The translations under genes were made by a program, and so were the position numbers. DNA of 64,000 nt from Brucella grignonensis. Lineage in GTDB: Bacteria; Pseudomonadota; Alphaproteobacteria; Rhizobiales; Rhizobiaceae. Below the pieces are notes generated by a model that worked only from the letters and a program-made list of their open reading frames with translations, made no database searches and was not told the origin of the DNA. Where the stretch lies: the NCBI RefSeq assembly GCF_002252505.1, contig NZ_NNRL01000164.1, forward strand, positions 298,903-362,902. The letters run 5' to 3'. This document shows positions 35,463-44,870 of the stretch, piece by piece. How positions within the stretch are numbered: the stretch's first letter is position 1; every line of letters starts with the position of its first letter.

Positions 35463-35773
35463 ACGCCTGCCTCCATCCTGTCGAGCGTTTCAAGAAGCCA
35501 TTCAATCCAACGCTGATTATGGGCCTCGCAATTGCCCATCGTGCCTTCACCGCGCCATGGTCGATGTGGATGCGGCTCTTTCTTCACGCCGTCCAACTGC
35601 ACAAGATCACTATAGACCTTGAGCAACAAACCACGGCTCTCGTCGGAGAGATCATGCTTTCTATAGATCGCGTTTAAGCGCTTCGCTATTGCTTCAAGCT
35701 GCTCGTCATCGAGGGGCAAGCGGTAGTCGTGACCTGAAATTGAGCGAGGCCACGTCGGAGTAAATTCGGACAT
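35459..35773 (-). CDS. Small protein of unknown function, first gene of element 2 operon
   Basis: 104 residues: YRLPLDDEQLEAIAKRLNAI and HDLSDESRGLLLKVYSDLVQ predict helices. The C-terminus contains WRGEGTMGNCEAHNQRWIEW. No family recognised. It starts a five-gene operon in which every junction overlaps, and a short leader-like ORF with a hairpin lies just upstream. Confidence 0.5.
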   Translation of the reverse strand: MSEFTPTWPRSISGHDYRLPLDDEQLEAIAKRLNAIYRKHDLSDESRGLLLKVYSDLVQLDGVKKEPHPHRPWRGEGTMGNCEAHNQRWIEWLLETLDRMEAGV

Positions 35774-35835
35774 GAAAGCCCTTCCTATTGAAAAGGGCGG
35801 CAGACGTTGTTATTGTCGCAACAGTTCAAAATTGT

Positions 35836-35883
35836 TTAGCCGCCCGGTTGTACATTCAGCCGGGCGTTTTCTTTTCCCGGCAT
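35836..35883 (-). promoter_or_regulatory. Possible leader ORF with hairpin ahead of the operon
   Basis: A 15-codon reading frame MPGKENARLNVQPGG whose middle is covered by a hairpin (CGCCCGG 35841-35847 with CCGGGCG 35860-35866). It lies between the AlpA-like gene and the operon, which suggests attenuation. No regulatory codon run is present, so this is tentative. Confidence 0.3.
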
Positions 35884-35894
35884 GTTGGAAGGCA

Positions 35895-36134
35895 TCAGGC
35901 GGCTGCACTGGTTGAGCAGACTGGATCGCCAAGCATTTCTTTGACCCACCTATCAAGCTCAGCGACATCGTACAGAACGGTTCTCGCACCAACTTTGCGA
36001 AATGCAGGACCGCCACCGTGGCAAGCGAGCTTTGCAAGAGTACCGCACGTCCGGCTAACGCCGTGACGCTGTAAGAGATATTCAGATGCTTCGGAACGCT
36101 TTAAACGCGGCGGAAGTCGATCAAGATCAATCAT
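35895..36134 (-). CDS. AlpA-like DNA-binding protein of element 2
   Basis: 79 residues from ATG 36134 (AGGTG upstream; a GTG three codons earlier is possible). PPRLKRSEASEYLLQRHGVS then TLAKLACHGGGPAFRKVGAR and YDVAELDRWVKEML follow the helix-turn-helix plus wing of excisionase/AlpA proteins. The 73-residue gene at 47.9 kb is a clear relative. Likely regulator of element 2 gene expression or excision. Confidence 0.75.
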   Translation of the reverse strand: MIDLDRLPPRLKRSEASEYLLQRHGVSRTCGTLAKLACHGGGPAFRKVGARTVLYDVAELDRWVKEMLGDPVCSTSAAA

Positions 36135-36229
36135 AATGCTCACCTTTTTTAATTACTGAACGTTTCTGGTGAGCAATATGAGTGACTGATGGTTACCAAG
36201 CGAAATCGCCTAAACGCAAAGCCCGATTT

Positions 36230-36800
36230 TCATGCGCGTTTTCTTGCTGATGGATGCTCAATAATAGAGCCGCTTCGCTTGTCACCCATCATGCTTGCGA
36301 CTTCTTTCGCCACCTTATCGGCGGCAGCGCTCAAAACAGCATCAACGCGCGCTACATAACTGGCTGTTACACCGCCAGCAGCATGACCGAGCAGTGCCGC
36401 GACAGTCGGCAGGGTCAGGCCGAGATTGTCCGCAGTGGTTGCGAAGCCATGACGCAACCCGTGCAAGGTCAAGTCAGACAGCGCTACATTTTCCGCTTCT
36501 TTCAGGTCCGCATGTTCAACAATGCGCTGATAAGCCTTCGGCAAACCACCGAAGGCGGCAGCGTCCTTCCGTTCTGCCGGGAAAACGAAGTCGCCTTTCT
36601 CGTTGCGCTTGCGGACCGAACGCAACAGATCGACAGCAGTGTGACCGAGAGGACGAACGCTTTCGCCTGTCTTGCTGTCTTTGAGGTGCAGGCACCGGCC
36701 ATCAAGGTCGATTTCATTCCAACGCAAGCCGATGATCTCGCCACGCCGCATCCCGGTCAGTGCCGCAAGTCGTACGGAATCTGGAATACTCCTTCTAACA
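36230..36800 (-). pseudogene. Integrase remnant (catalytic domain only)
   Basis: The C-terminal catalytic half of a tyrosine recombinase. Arg is in RLAALTGMRRGEIIGLRW, His-X-X-Arg in LHGLRHGFATTADNLG, then the LLGHAAGGVTASYVARVD box with the nucleophilic Tyr. A full integrase would be about 400 residues, but upstream the frame soon loses family character and ends at a TGA near 36.88 kb. The loss of the arm- and core-binding domains coincides with the drop in GC where the cargo starts. Confidence 0.8.
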
Positions 36801-36970
36801 GCCAGTGATAAAATGTTGACTGCCGTTCCGGTGCGGTCTTGGAACGGCGGTCCAAAAGCTTGAATTTTAAAAAACTGTCAGAGACGTTCGCAGCATCTTA
36901 TATCCAGTTCGTTTGCATGCCATCATGAAATACGCTTTAAGAAGCGACGTAAGATTCGCGAGGCCCGTAA

Positions 36971-37633
36971 ATGGAAAAAAGTGCTGAAGAACAATTCTCC
37001 GCGTCGCAGGATTTTATTGACTTCGTTGGGAAACGCAGGTTCGCGACGGTAATGGCAGACCCGCCTTGGCAGTTCATTAATCGAACTGGTAAAGTGGCAC
37101 CTGAACATAAGAGGCTTTCACGCTACGGTACGATGGAACTGGATGCCATAAAGGCGCTTCCGGTAGCTGAAGCTTGCGCGGCGACGGCTCATCTGTATCT
37201 ATGGGTTCCTAATGCTCTTTTGCCGGAAGGCCTTGAAGTAATGCGAGCATGGGGATTCAACTACAAATCAAACATTGTCTGGCATAAGATTCGGAAAGAT
37301 GGCGGATCAGACGGTCGCGGTGTAGGTTTCTATTTCCGTAACGTTACGGAGTTAATTCTGTTTGGAGTCAAGGGCAAGAACGCACGTACGTTGCCACCGG
37401 GAAGATCGCAAGTGAACTACATTTCTTCACGGAAGCGGGAGCATTCGCGTAAGCCTGATGAGCAATATCCTCTCATAGAAAGCTGCTCGCCGGGTCCTTA
37501 CTTGGAAATGTTTGGGCGTGGCGTGCGTAAGGATTGGGCGACTTGGGGTAACCAAGCTACCGAGGCGTATGAGCCCTCGTGGGACACATACAGTTACAAC
37601 TCCGCGACTGACAGGCCTATCGCAGCTGAATAG
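36971..37633 (+). CDS. MT-A70 family adenine methyltransferase (probable restriction-modification partner)
   Basis: 220 residues. The catalytic motif DPPW lies in FATVMADPPWQFIN (residues about 25-38). LYLWVPNALLPEGLEVMRAWGFNYKSNIVWHK gives the SAM-binding core, and EMFGRGVRKDWATWGNQ near the C-terminus is the family's closing motif. MT-A70 proteins methylate N6 of adenine in DNA or RNA. It is convergent with, and ends one base from, the gene for a BglII/BstYI-like endonuclease, so a type II modification role is likely. Confidence 0.85.
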   Translation: MEKSAEEQFSASQDFIDFVGKRRFATVMADPPWQFINRTGKVAPEHKRLSRYGTMELDAIKALPVAEACAATAHLYLWVPNALLPEGLEVMRAWGFNYKSNIVWHKIRKDGGSDGRGVGFYFRNVTELILFGVKGKNARTLPPGRSQVNYISSRKREHSRKPDEQYPLIESCSPGPYLEMFGRGVRKDWATWGNQATEAYEPSWDTYSYNSATDRPIAAE

Positions 37634-38440
37634 TCAACTTTCAGATGCGATGGCGTCCCGAATGAGGGCATTTTCTTCCTCAACAATGTCTTCCAAGTCA
37701 ATGTTTTGGTCAAACCTGACAATACTTGATGGAAGACCAATCAGCACCAGAGGACAAGGATTTCCGACGCCTCTGTGCACTCTCGCTTCCAGTTTGCTCC
37801 AGTGCGTCGTCGCTGCTCCGTATTTGTCTGCTACGAAAAGACTAGCCCACGCTTCTTCAAACGAGCATCCCGACGCACTAACTCTATTTTCGACGGCAGT
37901 CCTCTGCCTCTTTGTGCGCGCCATGCCGAACTCCTCAACTGCGTCGTTCGAATTCAATCCTCGCTCGTAAGCAAATCGCTGAACCAATTCCTTCATATTA
38001 TCTTGCATTGTGGTGCCGCGAGTAACGATAACTCCAACAGAGATAGCCCCGTCTGCATGAAGTCTTTTAAAATTCTCCAAGTCGCGGTCGAAGAACGGGT
38101 CCTTGTTGTTCCATTCGATTTCTAAGGCAACTATGCCTTTATCAAACTGTTTCACGTGGTCGATCTCGTGCGAAATCGCTTCCCTTCGTTGGCCGTTTAT
38201 TGTCTTTTCAACGATAAAATTCATCTTCTTCCAACCCAACGCTGCAAGTGAGCGTCGCAAACGCTGCGTCCCTTGGGTCTCTCCGCCGCCAGAGCCGATG
38301 ATTTCTTCAATTGGAATTGACAAACTACCTACGGCATCTTCGAGCTGGGAAACCGCTTCTGGAAAATCGACACTCAATATTGCTTCTGCATGAGAATGAA
38401 TTTCCACCTGAAAACCAAGCTCTTTAAGGGTATCAAACAT
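37634..38440 (-). CDS. BglII/BstYI-family type II restriction endonuclease
   Basis: 268 residues. The middle has ISHEIDHVKQFDKGIVALEIEW with NNKDPFFDRDLENFKRLH and GAISVGVIVTRG, closely following the BglII/BstYI catalytic core, where Glu/Asp residues bind the metal and a Glu-X-Glu/Asn replaces the usual Lys. The known members cut AGATCT or RGATCY. The target here is not readable from sequence, though a GATC-containing site is a reasonable expectation. Pairs with the adjacent MT-A70 methyltransferase. Confidence 0.8.
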   Translation of the reverse strand: MFDTLKELGFQVEIHSHAEAILSVDFPEAVSQLEDAVGSLSIPIEEIIGSGGGETQGTQRLRRSLAALGWKKMNFIVEKTINGQRREAISHEIDHVKQFDKGIVALEIEWNNKDPFFDRDLENFKRLHADGAISVGVIVTRGTTMQDNMKELVQRFAYERGLNSNDAVEEFGMARTKRQRTAVENRVSASGCSFEEAWASLFVADKYGAATTHWSKLEARVHRGVGNPCPLVLIGLPSSIVRFDQNIDLEDIVEEENALIRDAIASES

Positions 38441-38581
38441 ACTGCCTACGCCAAAAAATGTTTCTGACGAAGACTAACAAATTGAACTATCCAAATCCTT
38501 AATAAGCCCTAACGAGTTAAGCAGGGTGGCAGAATCTTAGATGAGTGCAGTTGATGGAAGAACGTAAAAACTAAGAAATGT

Positions 38582-40309
38582 CTACCACGCAACAGCCTTC
38601 TTCATTACGCTCTGAAGCGCAATGTTCTTCAACTTGAGCGCAATACTGGAAGATTGATCCAAGTTATCTTTACGGTGCATGGCATCGTTATATATCACGC
38701 CAAGTAAGAAGCACACCTCTGGTACGTTAACATTCAGGGATTCCGCTAGTTCAAGTTTCGCTGCCGTTCCATGTAAGTCAAGAAATTCTGCTCGCCTCTG
38801 AAGGTCACCAATTTTTTCGTATGCGCATCGTTCAATCGCTATACGAACATGCGCGCACACTGCGAACGGATCATAAGACTCAGCCCCTTCGACAAGTTTC
38901 TCCCAGTGCTCTCTCAAAAAATCATAGAAATCAACACTCACGCCGTGTTTCTTAGGTAGTCCGTACGTCTCATTAAATATTTTTGAAATATCCTTACGCT
39001 CCGGATGATAGTGTAGAAAGTACTTCGAAAGATCGTCCTTCCATACTGCATCATCACGCTGCAAAATCACCTTTTTCATCGTATTTGAAATGCTTTGATT
39101 TGGCATTCCAAGATAAATCCTATTCTGCTTTTGAAGCGCATATCCCTTAAAGAATACGGGGTCAAGATGCGTCAACAAAGCCAAATATATTCTTCGTCCT
39201 TCCTTCTTAAAATCCTCTATTAATTTACTTAGAAAATATTGAGCTACTACAATATTTGCGTCATCAAGGTAATCAAAAATTTCATCGATAATTAAGATTA
39301 TAGGTTTTTGTGATCTTGAATTTGTTACCTTAATGAGAGCGCAGGTAAAGTAAAGGAGGTCTCGCTGACCATTTGAAAGAGAATTTGCATCCGGGAATTT
39401 AATGATAAGACGTCCCTTAGTTTCTTTTATATTTGCAGCAACCCAGCCACCATTTATATCATTTATAAAAGCTTTTATGTTGCTTAACCGCCGTTCAAAG
39501 TCGCAGCGTTGTAGCCATTTCTTAAACTCCGCGCGATTGTCCTCAATTAGTTTATGTAATTGAAACGTCAACAGAAAGCGTTCAACTAAATTTGTTTCAG
39601 TGGCTGACTGCTCAATTATCTGAACAATTTGCTTGATAGGTTCACAAGCCATGATAGCGCTTGTGAATTCTTGTGAGAAACGCTGAGCGATATCCGGCTT
39701 GGTTCCTTTCGCTGCAACCAAGAACAATAGCGAGGCGTCAAATAACTCTGTGCACCGCTTTTGTTTTAATTTGTCAATAACGTCAATGTTGCTTAACAAA
39801 TCGGAACATATAGAATTATTAAGAATTTTCGTTAAATTGGGAGACAATTTTGAGTTTTCTGCAAGTAATATCTTGTAATCAGACGAATTATAATTAAGTA
39901 CTGCCTTCGGTGGCACGGGGCCTAAATCTAAGTCCGAAATCTCTAGATACGGTCTTGCGACTGCAAAACCGTTAGGACGCGGCATTTTTGCTTTAGCTTC
40001 TATATTTGATTTGATAACGGAAATTTCGAATTCTTCAGATACTTCGTTTTTCGTTTCATCGGCGGTTAGCCATTTTCCCTCATGACAAATCTTGAGCAGT
40101 GAAATCCGTACTTCTTGTTGCCGATGCTTGTCTTTTTCATCAACTAAAAGTTTTGCGCCTCGGGCACAATTGAACGCGGTAGATAACGTGCTTTTCCCGA
40201 ATCCATTAGGTGCTATAAAAATATTTGGCTTATTGGGAAGAAACTGGACATCTAAAGTTGTATCATCAAATCCACGGATATTCTGAATTACAATTTTCGA
40301 AATTGTCAT
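38582..40309 (-). CDS. AAA/ABC-type ATPase, probable defence protein
   Basis: 575 residues from ATG 40309. N-terminal SMC/RecF-like head: KIVIQNIRGFDDTTL, then Walker A APNGFGKSTLSTAF. A helical middle (about 150-300) precedes the ABC-type signature SLSNGQRDLLYF and Walker B PIILIIDEIFDYLDD, followed by the switch region ALLTHLDPVFF. The last 150 residues are helical with His/Arg/Tyr clusters (HVRIAIERCAYEKI, NDAMHRKDN), unlike a TOPRIM nuclease, and could be the effector. AT-rich and in a defence cluster. I cannot assign it to a named system. Confidence 0.7.
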   Translation of the reverse strand: MTISKIVIQNIRGFDDTTLDVQFLPNKPNIFIAPNGFGKSTLSTAFNCARGAKLLVDEKDKHRQQEVRISLLKICHEGKWLTADETKNEVSEEFEISVIKSNIEAKAKMPRPNGFAVARPYLEISDLDLGPVPPKAVLNYNSSDYKILLAENSKLSPNLTKILNNSICSDLLSNIDVIDKLKQKRCTELFDASLLFLVAAKGTKPDIAQRFSQEFTSAIMACEPIKQIVQIIEQSATETNLVERFLLTFQLHKLIEDNRAEFKKWLQRCDFERRLSNIKAFINDINGGWVAANIKETKGRLIIKFPDANSLSNGQRDLLYFTCALIKVTNSRSQKPIILIIDEIFDYLDDANIVVAQYFLSKLIEDFKKEGRRIYLALLTHLDPVFFKGYALQKQNRIYLGMPNQSISNTMKKVILQRDDAVWKDDLSKYFLHYHPERKDISKIFNETYGLPKKHGVSVDFYDFLREHWEKLVEGAESYDPFAVCAHVRIAIERCAYEKIGDLQRRAEFLDLHGTAAKLELAESLNVNVPEVCFLLGVIYNDAMHRKDNLDQSSSIALKLKNIALQSVMKKAVAW

Positions 40310-40623
40310 TTTGCGATGCCCCCAAGTCAGCCGAGTCCGATAAAAGACGTGAATCGGATTTTTAATCAAGACATCAACATCAGCGACAGCTTATTATGAT
40401 ACCCTGGTAAGACGCGACGGGTTCATTTCAGTGAAGATGTCACGGTGCTTTGCACTTCCGCGCCCCGCTGCGGACACCAAGCTTGCGCTCAATGATTTGT
40501 TCTTGTTGGAGCGAAATCATTGCATGTACCGCCTTCTCCTCCGGCAGGCAGACCAACCAAACTACGATGACACTTCATGAAAAGTTCAAGACCAGTCGCG
40601 CCATGCTCAGCTTCAAGACGCCA
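40310..40623. other. Intergenic region between ATPase and recombinase genes
   Basis: About 314 bases with higher GC than the ATPase gene. It contains only short frames and no hairpin of note. It must hold the ATPase promoter. It may be a junction between separately acquired segments. Confidence 0.3.
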
Positions 40624-41238
40624 TTAAACTAAAGCGGTTTTCCTCAACTTCGAAAGGGTAGAGCGGCTACAGCCAGTAGCGGCTATAATGCTGTTCCAGC
40701 TTTGGCCACTCTCCAGCATCTTCAAAAGGGCTGCATTCCGCGACTTGTTTTCTGGCCTGCCTTTATATTTTCCATCAGCTTTGGCTTTGGCTATTCCCTG
40801 TTTCTGTCGCCTCCTACGATCATCATAATCTTTCCGCGCAATTGCGGCGATCATATCGAGCAACATACTATTGATCGCCTCAAACATTCGAAGCGTGAAC
40901 TCATCCGCATTTTCTGAAGCCATTGTCCATGAGGTTGGAAGGTCAAGTGCAACAACCCGTAATTGCTTCGCTCGAATTTCTGCCTTCAGGTTTTCCCAAT
41001 CGCTGGCGTTCAACCGGCTCAGCCGATCTACCTGCTCAATTAGGAGCACATCGCCGGGCTGGCTATCCGAAAGAAGCCGGAACAACTCAGGGCGATCAAG
41101 GGAAGCACCGCTTTCGTTTTCGACATAGAAGGCCGCAATCTTCAAACTACGCTCTTTGACAAATGCAATCAGATCGTCTTTCGCCCGATTGGCATCTTGA
41201 TCCTTTGTCGAAGCTCTCAGATAGGCGCGTAAAAACAT
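40624..41238 (-). CDS. Serine recombinase (resolvase/invertase family)
   Basis: 204 residues from ATG 41238. The N-terminal catalytic domain begins RAYLRASTKDQDANRAKDDL with the nucleophilic Ser in RAST. It continues with YVENESGASLDRPEL and the core LLIEQVDRLSRLNASDWENL. The C-terminal part has KGRPENKSRNAALLKMLESG and a Hin-type helix-turn-helix (WNSIIAATGCSRSTLSKLRK). Such proteins resolve, invert or excise DNA at palindromic sites; a perfect candidate site lies directly upstream. Confidence 0.92.
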   Translation of the reverse strand: MFLRAYLRASTKDQDANRAKDDLIAFVKERSLKIAAFYVENESGASLDRPELFRLLSDSQPGDVLLIEQVDRLSRLNASDWENLKAEIRAKQLRVVALDLPTSWTMASENADEFTLRMFEAINSMLLDMIAAIARKDYDDRRRRQKQGIAKAKADGKYKGRPENKSRNAALLKMLESGQSWNSIIAATGCSRSTLSKLRKTALV

Positions 41239-41271
41239 AGAACCACTCAAATGTTCGTTTTAAGTGGTTCT
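41239..41271. promoter_or_regulatory. Palindrome at the recombinase start
   Basis: AGAACCACT (41239-41247) and AGTGGTTCT (41263-41271), perfect nine-base arms with a 15-base spacer, starting at the base before the recombinase ATG. Candidate crossover site or operator. Confidence 0.6.
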
Positions 41272-41459
41272 TTTATAATCGGTTCGTTTTGACTTGTAAG
41301 CCGGCATTATCGAACCAGCGCAGGGCCAGTTCGCCAGAGGTATACCCTTAAAGCATAGGCATCCAACTCCAACAAAAGCCATCATGTTTTCAATTCGCAC
41401 AAAAAGAGATAAAGATGCCCTGTATGGGCGAACTGCTAATTTTTTAACAAGGGAATGAA

Positions 41460-43616
41460 ATGGTAAATGTCATTTGGGGTACGACTAGAAAACCAGTTTC
41501 AAGTCAACGCCTTGCTGATCTCTTGGAAACAGAGATACAAGACGAAGGCGATCTTTTCATCGGATATCCCATTATTGCAACTCCTGAAGGAGCATTCTCC
41601 ATTGATGCTCTGCTCGTAAGCCCATCGCGTGGAGTAATTATCTTCGATTTGGTGGAGGGGCGAGATTTAGGCGATTTTCAAGACCGCTAAGATGAAGGTG
41701 TAAATCGATTAGAGGCAAAATTTCGCTCCCATAAAAACTTGATGCAGGGGCGAAGACTATTAGTCACATCAAACGTTATTACATACGCTCCCGTCGCTAA
41801 CATAGAAGGACGAGGAGACGATCAATACCCCATATGTAATAACGCATATTTTTCTGAAACTATTGACAAATTTCTTGGGCATGAATGGGAAAGTCAAGAT
41901 ACTTATCTGGGCGCTCTTTCTGTAATACAGTCCATTTCTACGATACGCCGAAATAAGAGAAGCAGGATAGCTTCACGAGTAGACTCCCGCGGCTCAAAAC
42001 TAAAGTCGCTGGAGGAATCTATTGCGAATCTTGATGTGATACAGGGGCGCGCAGTAATTGAAACCGTAGACGGGGTGCAGCGAATTCGTGGACTTGCGGG
42101 GTCAGGGAAGACGGTTATTCTGGCACTCAAGGCAGCATATCTTCATGCTCAACATCCCGAGTGGAAGATTGCTGTCACATTTAACACCCGGTCCCTCAAG
42201 GAACAGTTCAGGAGACTTATCACAACCCTCGTGATCGAACAGTCGGGGGAAGAGCCGATCTGGGACAATCTACAGATACTTAACGCGTGGGGTGCGCCCG
42301 GTGGCAGAGAAAAAACTGGCATGTACTACATGTTCTGTCAAAGGCACGGTATTTCCGCCTACGATTTCCAAAGCGCACGACGGGCCTTCGGCCAAGGTAA
42401 TGAATTCAACGGAGTTTGCACCAATGCTTTACAGCAAATGCAAAATCCACAAAAAATATTTGATGCAATTCTTATTGATGAAGCGCAAGATTTTGAAAGC
42501 TCGTTCTTGCAGCTATGCTATTGGATGTTGGGGGATATTAAGCGCCTCGTTTATGCTTACGATGAACTTCAGTCGTTGACTGAAAGGTCTCTTCCTCCAC
42601 CAGAAGAGATTTTCGGTTCTGACGAACGCGGTCGCCCTCGCGTTCAATTAGCAGCACCTGAACATGGACCGCCCCAACAAGATATCATTTTAGAAAAATG
42701 CTATCGCAATTCCGGACCCGTCTTGGCGACCGCACATGCACTGGGATTCGGGATTTATCGTGACGCAGACCCTAAAACTGGAACAGGGTTAGTGCAGATG
42801 TTTGAAAACAATAATCTGTGGCTCGACGTTGGTTATCGCGTTAAAGAAGGTGAGCTTGTAGATAATTCACCAGTAAGGCTTATGCGAACCGCGCATTCAA
42901 GCCCTCAATTTCTACAAAATCACTCTCCAATTAATGATCTTATCCAGTTTATCCACTTCGATGATGAAGATCAGCAAGCAAACTGGCTTGCCAATTCGAT
43001 CCAAGAGAACTTAACCGATGATGAACTCGCTTGCGACGACATTATCGTGATTAATCCAGCCCCCCTGTCAACTCGCAGCGCAGTCGGCAAGGCCCGCCGC
43101 ATCCTTTTTGAAAAGAACATAAATAGCCATCTAGCGGGCGTGGATACATCTCCGGACGTGTTCTTCGATGAAGGAAATCAGTCTGTTGCCTTCACCGGAA
43201 TTTTTCGCGCCAAAGGAAACGAAGCTGGAATGGTGTACATCATGAATGCTCAGGATTGCTATACAGCATTCGGCGGTATTGCGCGGGTGAGGAACAGGCT
43301 ATTTACGGCGATTACGCGCAGTAAAGCATGGGTTAGAGTGCTTGGGATCGGCGAGAACATGCGGCATTTGGAGCAAGAGTTTCAAAGGGTTCAGCAGGAA
43401 GATTTTGAACTCGCGTTCGTTGTCCCAGATGATAAAACTAGAAAGAGCATCAATATCATTAATAGAGACATGACGGATGCTGAGAAGAAGAATGTTAAAG
43501 ACTTTAGTACAAATATTGGTCGCCTCATAGAAGAAGTACGTAAAGGAGAGCTGCGCGTTGAGGACCTTCCCAACGAGCAAATTGAGCAACTTAGAAAGAT
43601 TTTGGGCAATAAGTAG
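41460..43616 (+). pseudogene. SF1-type helicase/ATPase gene interrupted by one in-frame TAA
   Basis: Frame is continuous from ATG 41460 to 43616 (718 codons) apart from TAA at 41688-41690. The interrupted part reads DFQDR-stop-DEGVNRLEAKF, so a CAA-to-TAA change fits. The N-terminus has a NERD-like nuclease feel (SIDALLVSPSRGVIIFDLVEG). Walker A is IRGLAGSGKTVILALKAAYL and Walker B AILIDEAQDFESSFLQ. Later motifs include LEKCYRNSGPVL and RNRLFTAITRSKAWVRV, as in UvrD/RecD-like SF1 helicases. If the downstream part re-initiates near 41739, the helicase core would still be made. Its partner gene follows after five bases. Confidence 0.8.
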
Positions 43617-43621
43617 TTACC

Positions 43622-44284
43622 ATGCCAAGTCCAGAAACTGTTAAGAGACAAATTGATAGCATAACAGCCGATCTAATCGAAACAGGACTAAGCAGCAAAC
43701 AAAACCTCTCCATCCTCAGAACTCATCCGGAAGGTGTTATTGACGTAACTACCGAAAAGTATACGGACATGTCTCTTTTTATGAAGGACATAAGCTATGT
43801 TGATATGTATAATGGAGCTTTGGAAGGAGAGCAATACAACATTGCGATGGTGGACGGCGCCCTGATTCAGATGCAGTACCGCTTTATAAATGGTGTTATT
43901 CATAAGCATCGGCTGGCTTTTTTTCCTTCACCAACGCTTGATGAGTTTCAAAACAATCCTGATATCTACGATGAGGATGAAATCTACGGCGATGTGATCA
44001 AAAGAAGTATCTTTCCTGCACCATTGCGCTTCGATTTTGATAGGTCAGCGGCTAAAAATGTAACTCACCCGATGTCGCATCTTACAATAGGGCAGTATGG
44101 AAACTGTAGAATACCAGTTCTATCACCATTATCACCCTTTTTGTTTACTGATTTTATTCTCAAGTCTTTCTATAACTGTGGGTATAAGAGCTTTTCTAAA
44201 AAAATAAGAATAATGAAAGAAAGATTTACGTCAACAATTACGGAGTCGGAAAAAGAAATTATTCATATAAGCATTCCTTTATAG
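43622..44284 (+). CDS. DUF2290-family protein, partner of the helicase
   Basis: 220 residues; ATG five bases after the helicase stop, so co-translated. The pattern MQYRFINGVIHKHRLAFFPS, then DIYGD-type EIYGDVIKRSIFPAPLRFDFD, and THPMSHLTIGQYGNCRIPV with FTDFILKSFYN, is that of DUF2290. I recall the family mainly from defence-type islands beside helicase-like genes; the biochemical role is unknown to me. Conserved His/Ser/Gln in HPMSHLTIGQ could be catalytic or nucleic-acid binding. Intact, unlike its neighbour. Confidence 0.75.
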   Translation: MPSPETVKRQIDSITADLIETGLSSKQNLSILRTHPEGVIDVTTEKYTDMSLFMKDISYVDMYNGALEGEQYNIAMVDGALIQMQYRFINGVIHKHRLAFFPSPTLDEFQNNPDIYDEDEIYGDVIKRSIFPAPLRFDFDRSAAKNVTHPMSHLTIGQYGNCRIPVLSPLSPFLFTDFILKSFYNCGYKSFSKKIRIMKERFTSTITESEKEIIHISIPL

Positions 44285-44511
44285 AAAAAATTAATTACAA
44301 TAATTACTAAATTTTGGCGTTTTATTTAAATATTTCTTTGGCCAAGCCTAAATGAGATTGCGTTGAAGGTGCTGACACGAAGTTGGTTTTCCAGAAAGAT
44401 GGCTTGACTGTATAGATTTGTTGGAGCGTGACCAAAATTGCCTTGACTTGATCTCAAACGTAAACGCCGTCCACCTAGCATTCTCTGTGAACGGCTCTGC
44501 AGTAAGCCGCG

Positions 44512-44859
44512 TTAGGAAGGCATTTTTAGCAACTGTTTTTTCGATCCAAAAGCCGCAATCAGACCGATAAACGCGAGAATCATAAACACGGCCACTATAG
44601 TTCCTCCAAGGATCGCTCCAGCCACAGCACAGATCATCAAAAGAATGCCGGGTAGCCGACCCTTCGCACCCAGCGCAACGGCACCCAAAATGATGGTCAA
44701 GAATGAAAACGCAACGCCACCCCAGCCAAGACCGATAACGGTTGAAGCACCTTCAGCTTCCAGCCCAGCTCCCATTCCTCCGACCGCTAACGTGAAAATG
44801 GCTGCAAAGACGCCGAAAATCCCTGCAACCAGCGCGATGATTCCGCCTGCTTTCTGCAT
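44512..44859 (-). CDS. Small inner-membrane protein, DUF4064-like layout
   Basis: 115 residues with four hydrophobic helices (IIALVAGIFGVFAAIFTLAV, GVAFSFLTIILGAVALGA, LPGILLMICAVAGAILGG, AVFMILAFIGLIAAFG) and a short basic tail. Such four-helix proteins occur widely next to lipoproteins. It lies 11 bases after the lipoprotein gene and is probably its operon partner. Function unknown. Confidence 0.65.
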   Translation of the reverse strand: MQKAGGIIALVAGIFGVFAAIFTLAVGGMGAGLEAEGASTVIGLGWGGVAFSFLTIILGAVALGAKGRLPGILLMICAVAGAILGGTIVAVFMILAFIGLIAAFGSKKQLLKMPS

Positions 44860-44870
44860 TTTTGTATTCC

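Noticed and set aside
40450..40632. Small + strand frame between ATPase and recombinase genes
   Set aside because: No ribosome site, no conserved character, and it runs into the recombinase gene on the other strand.
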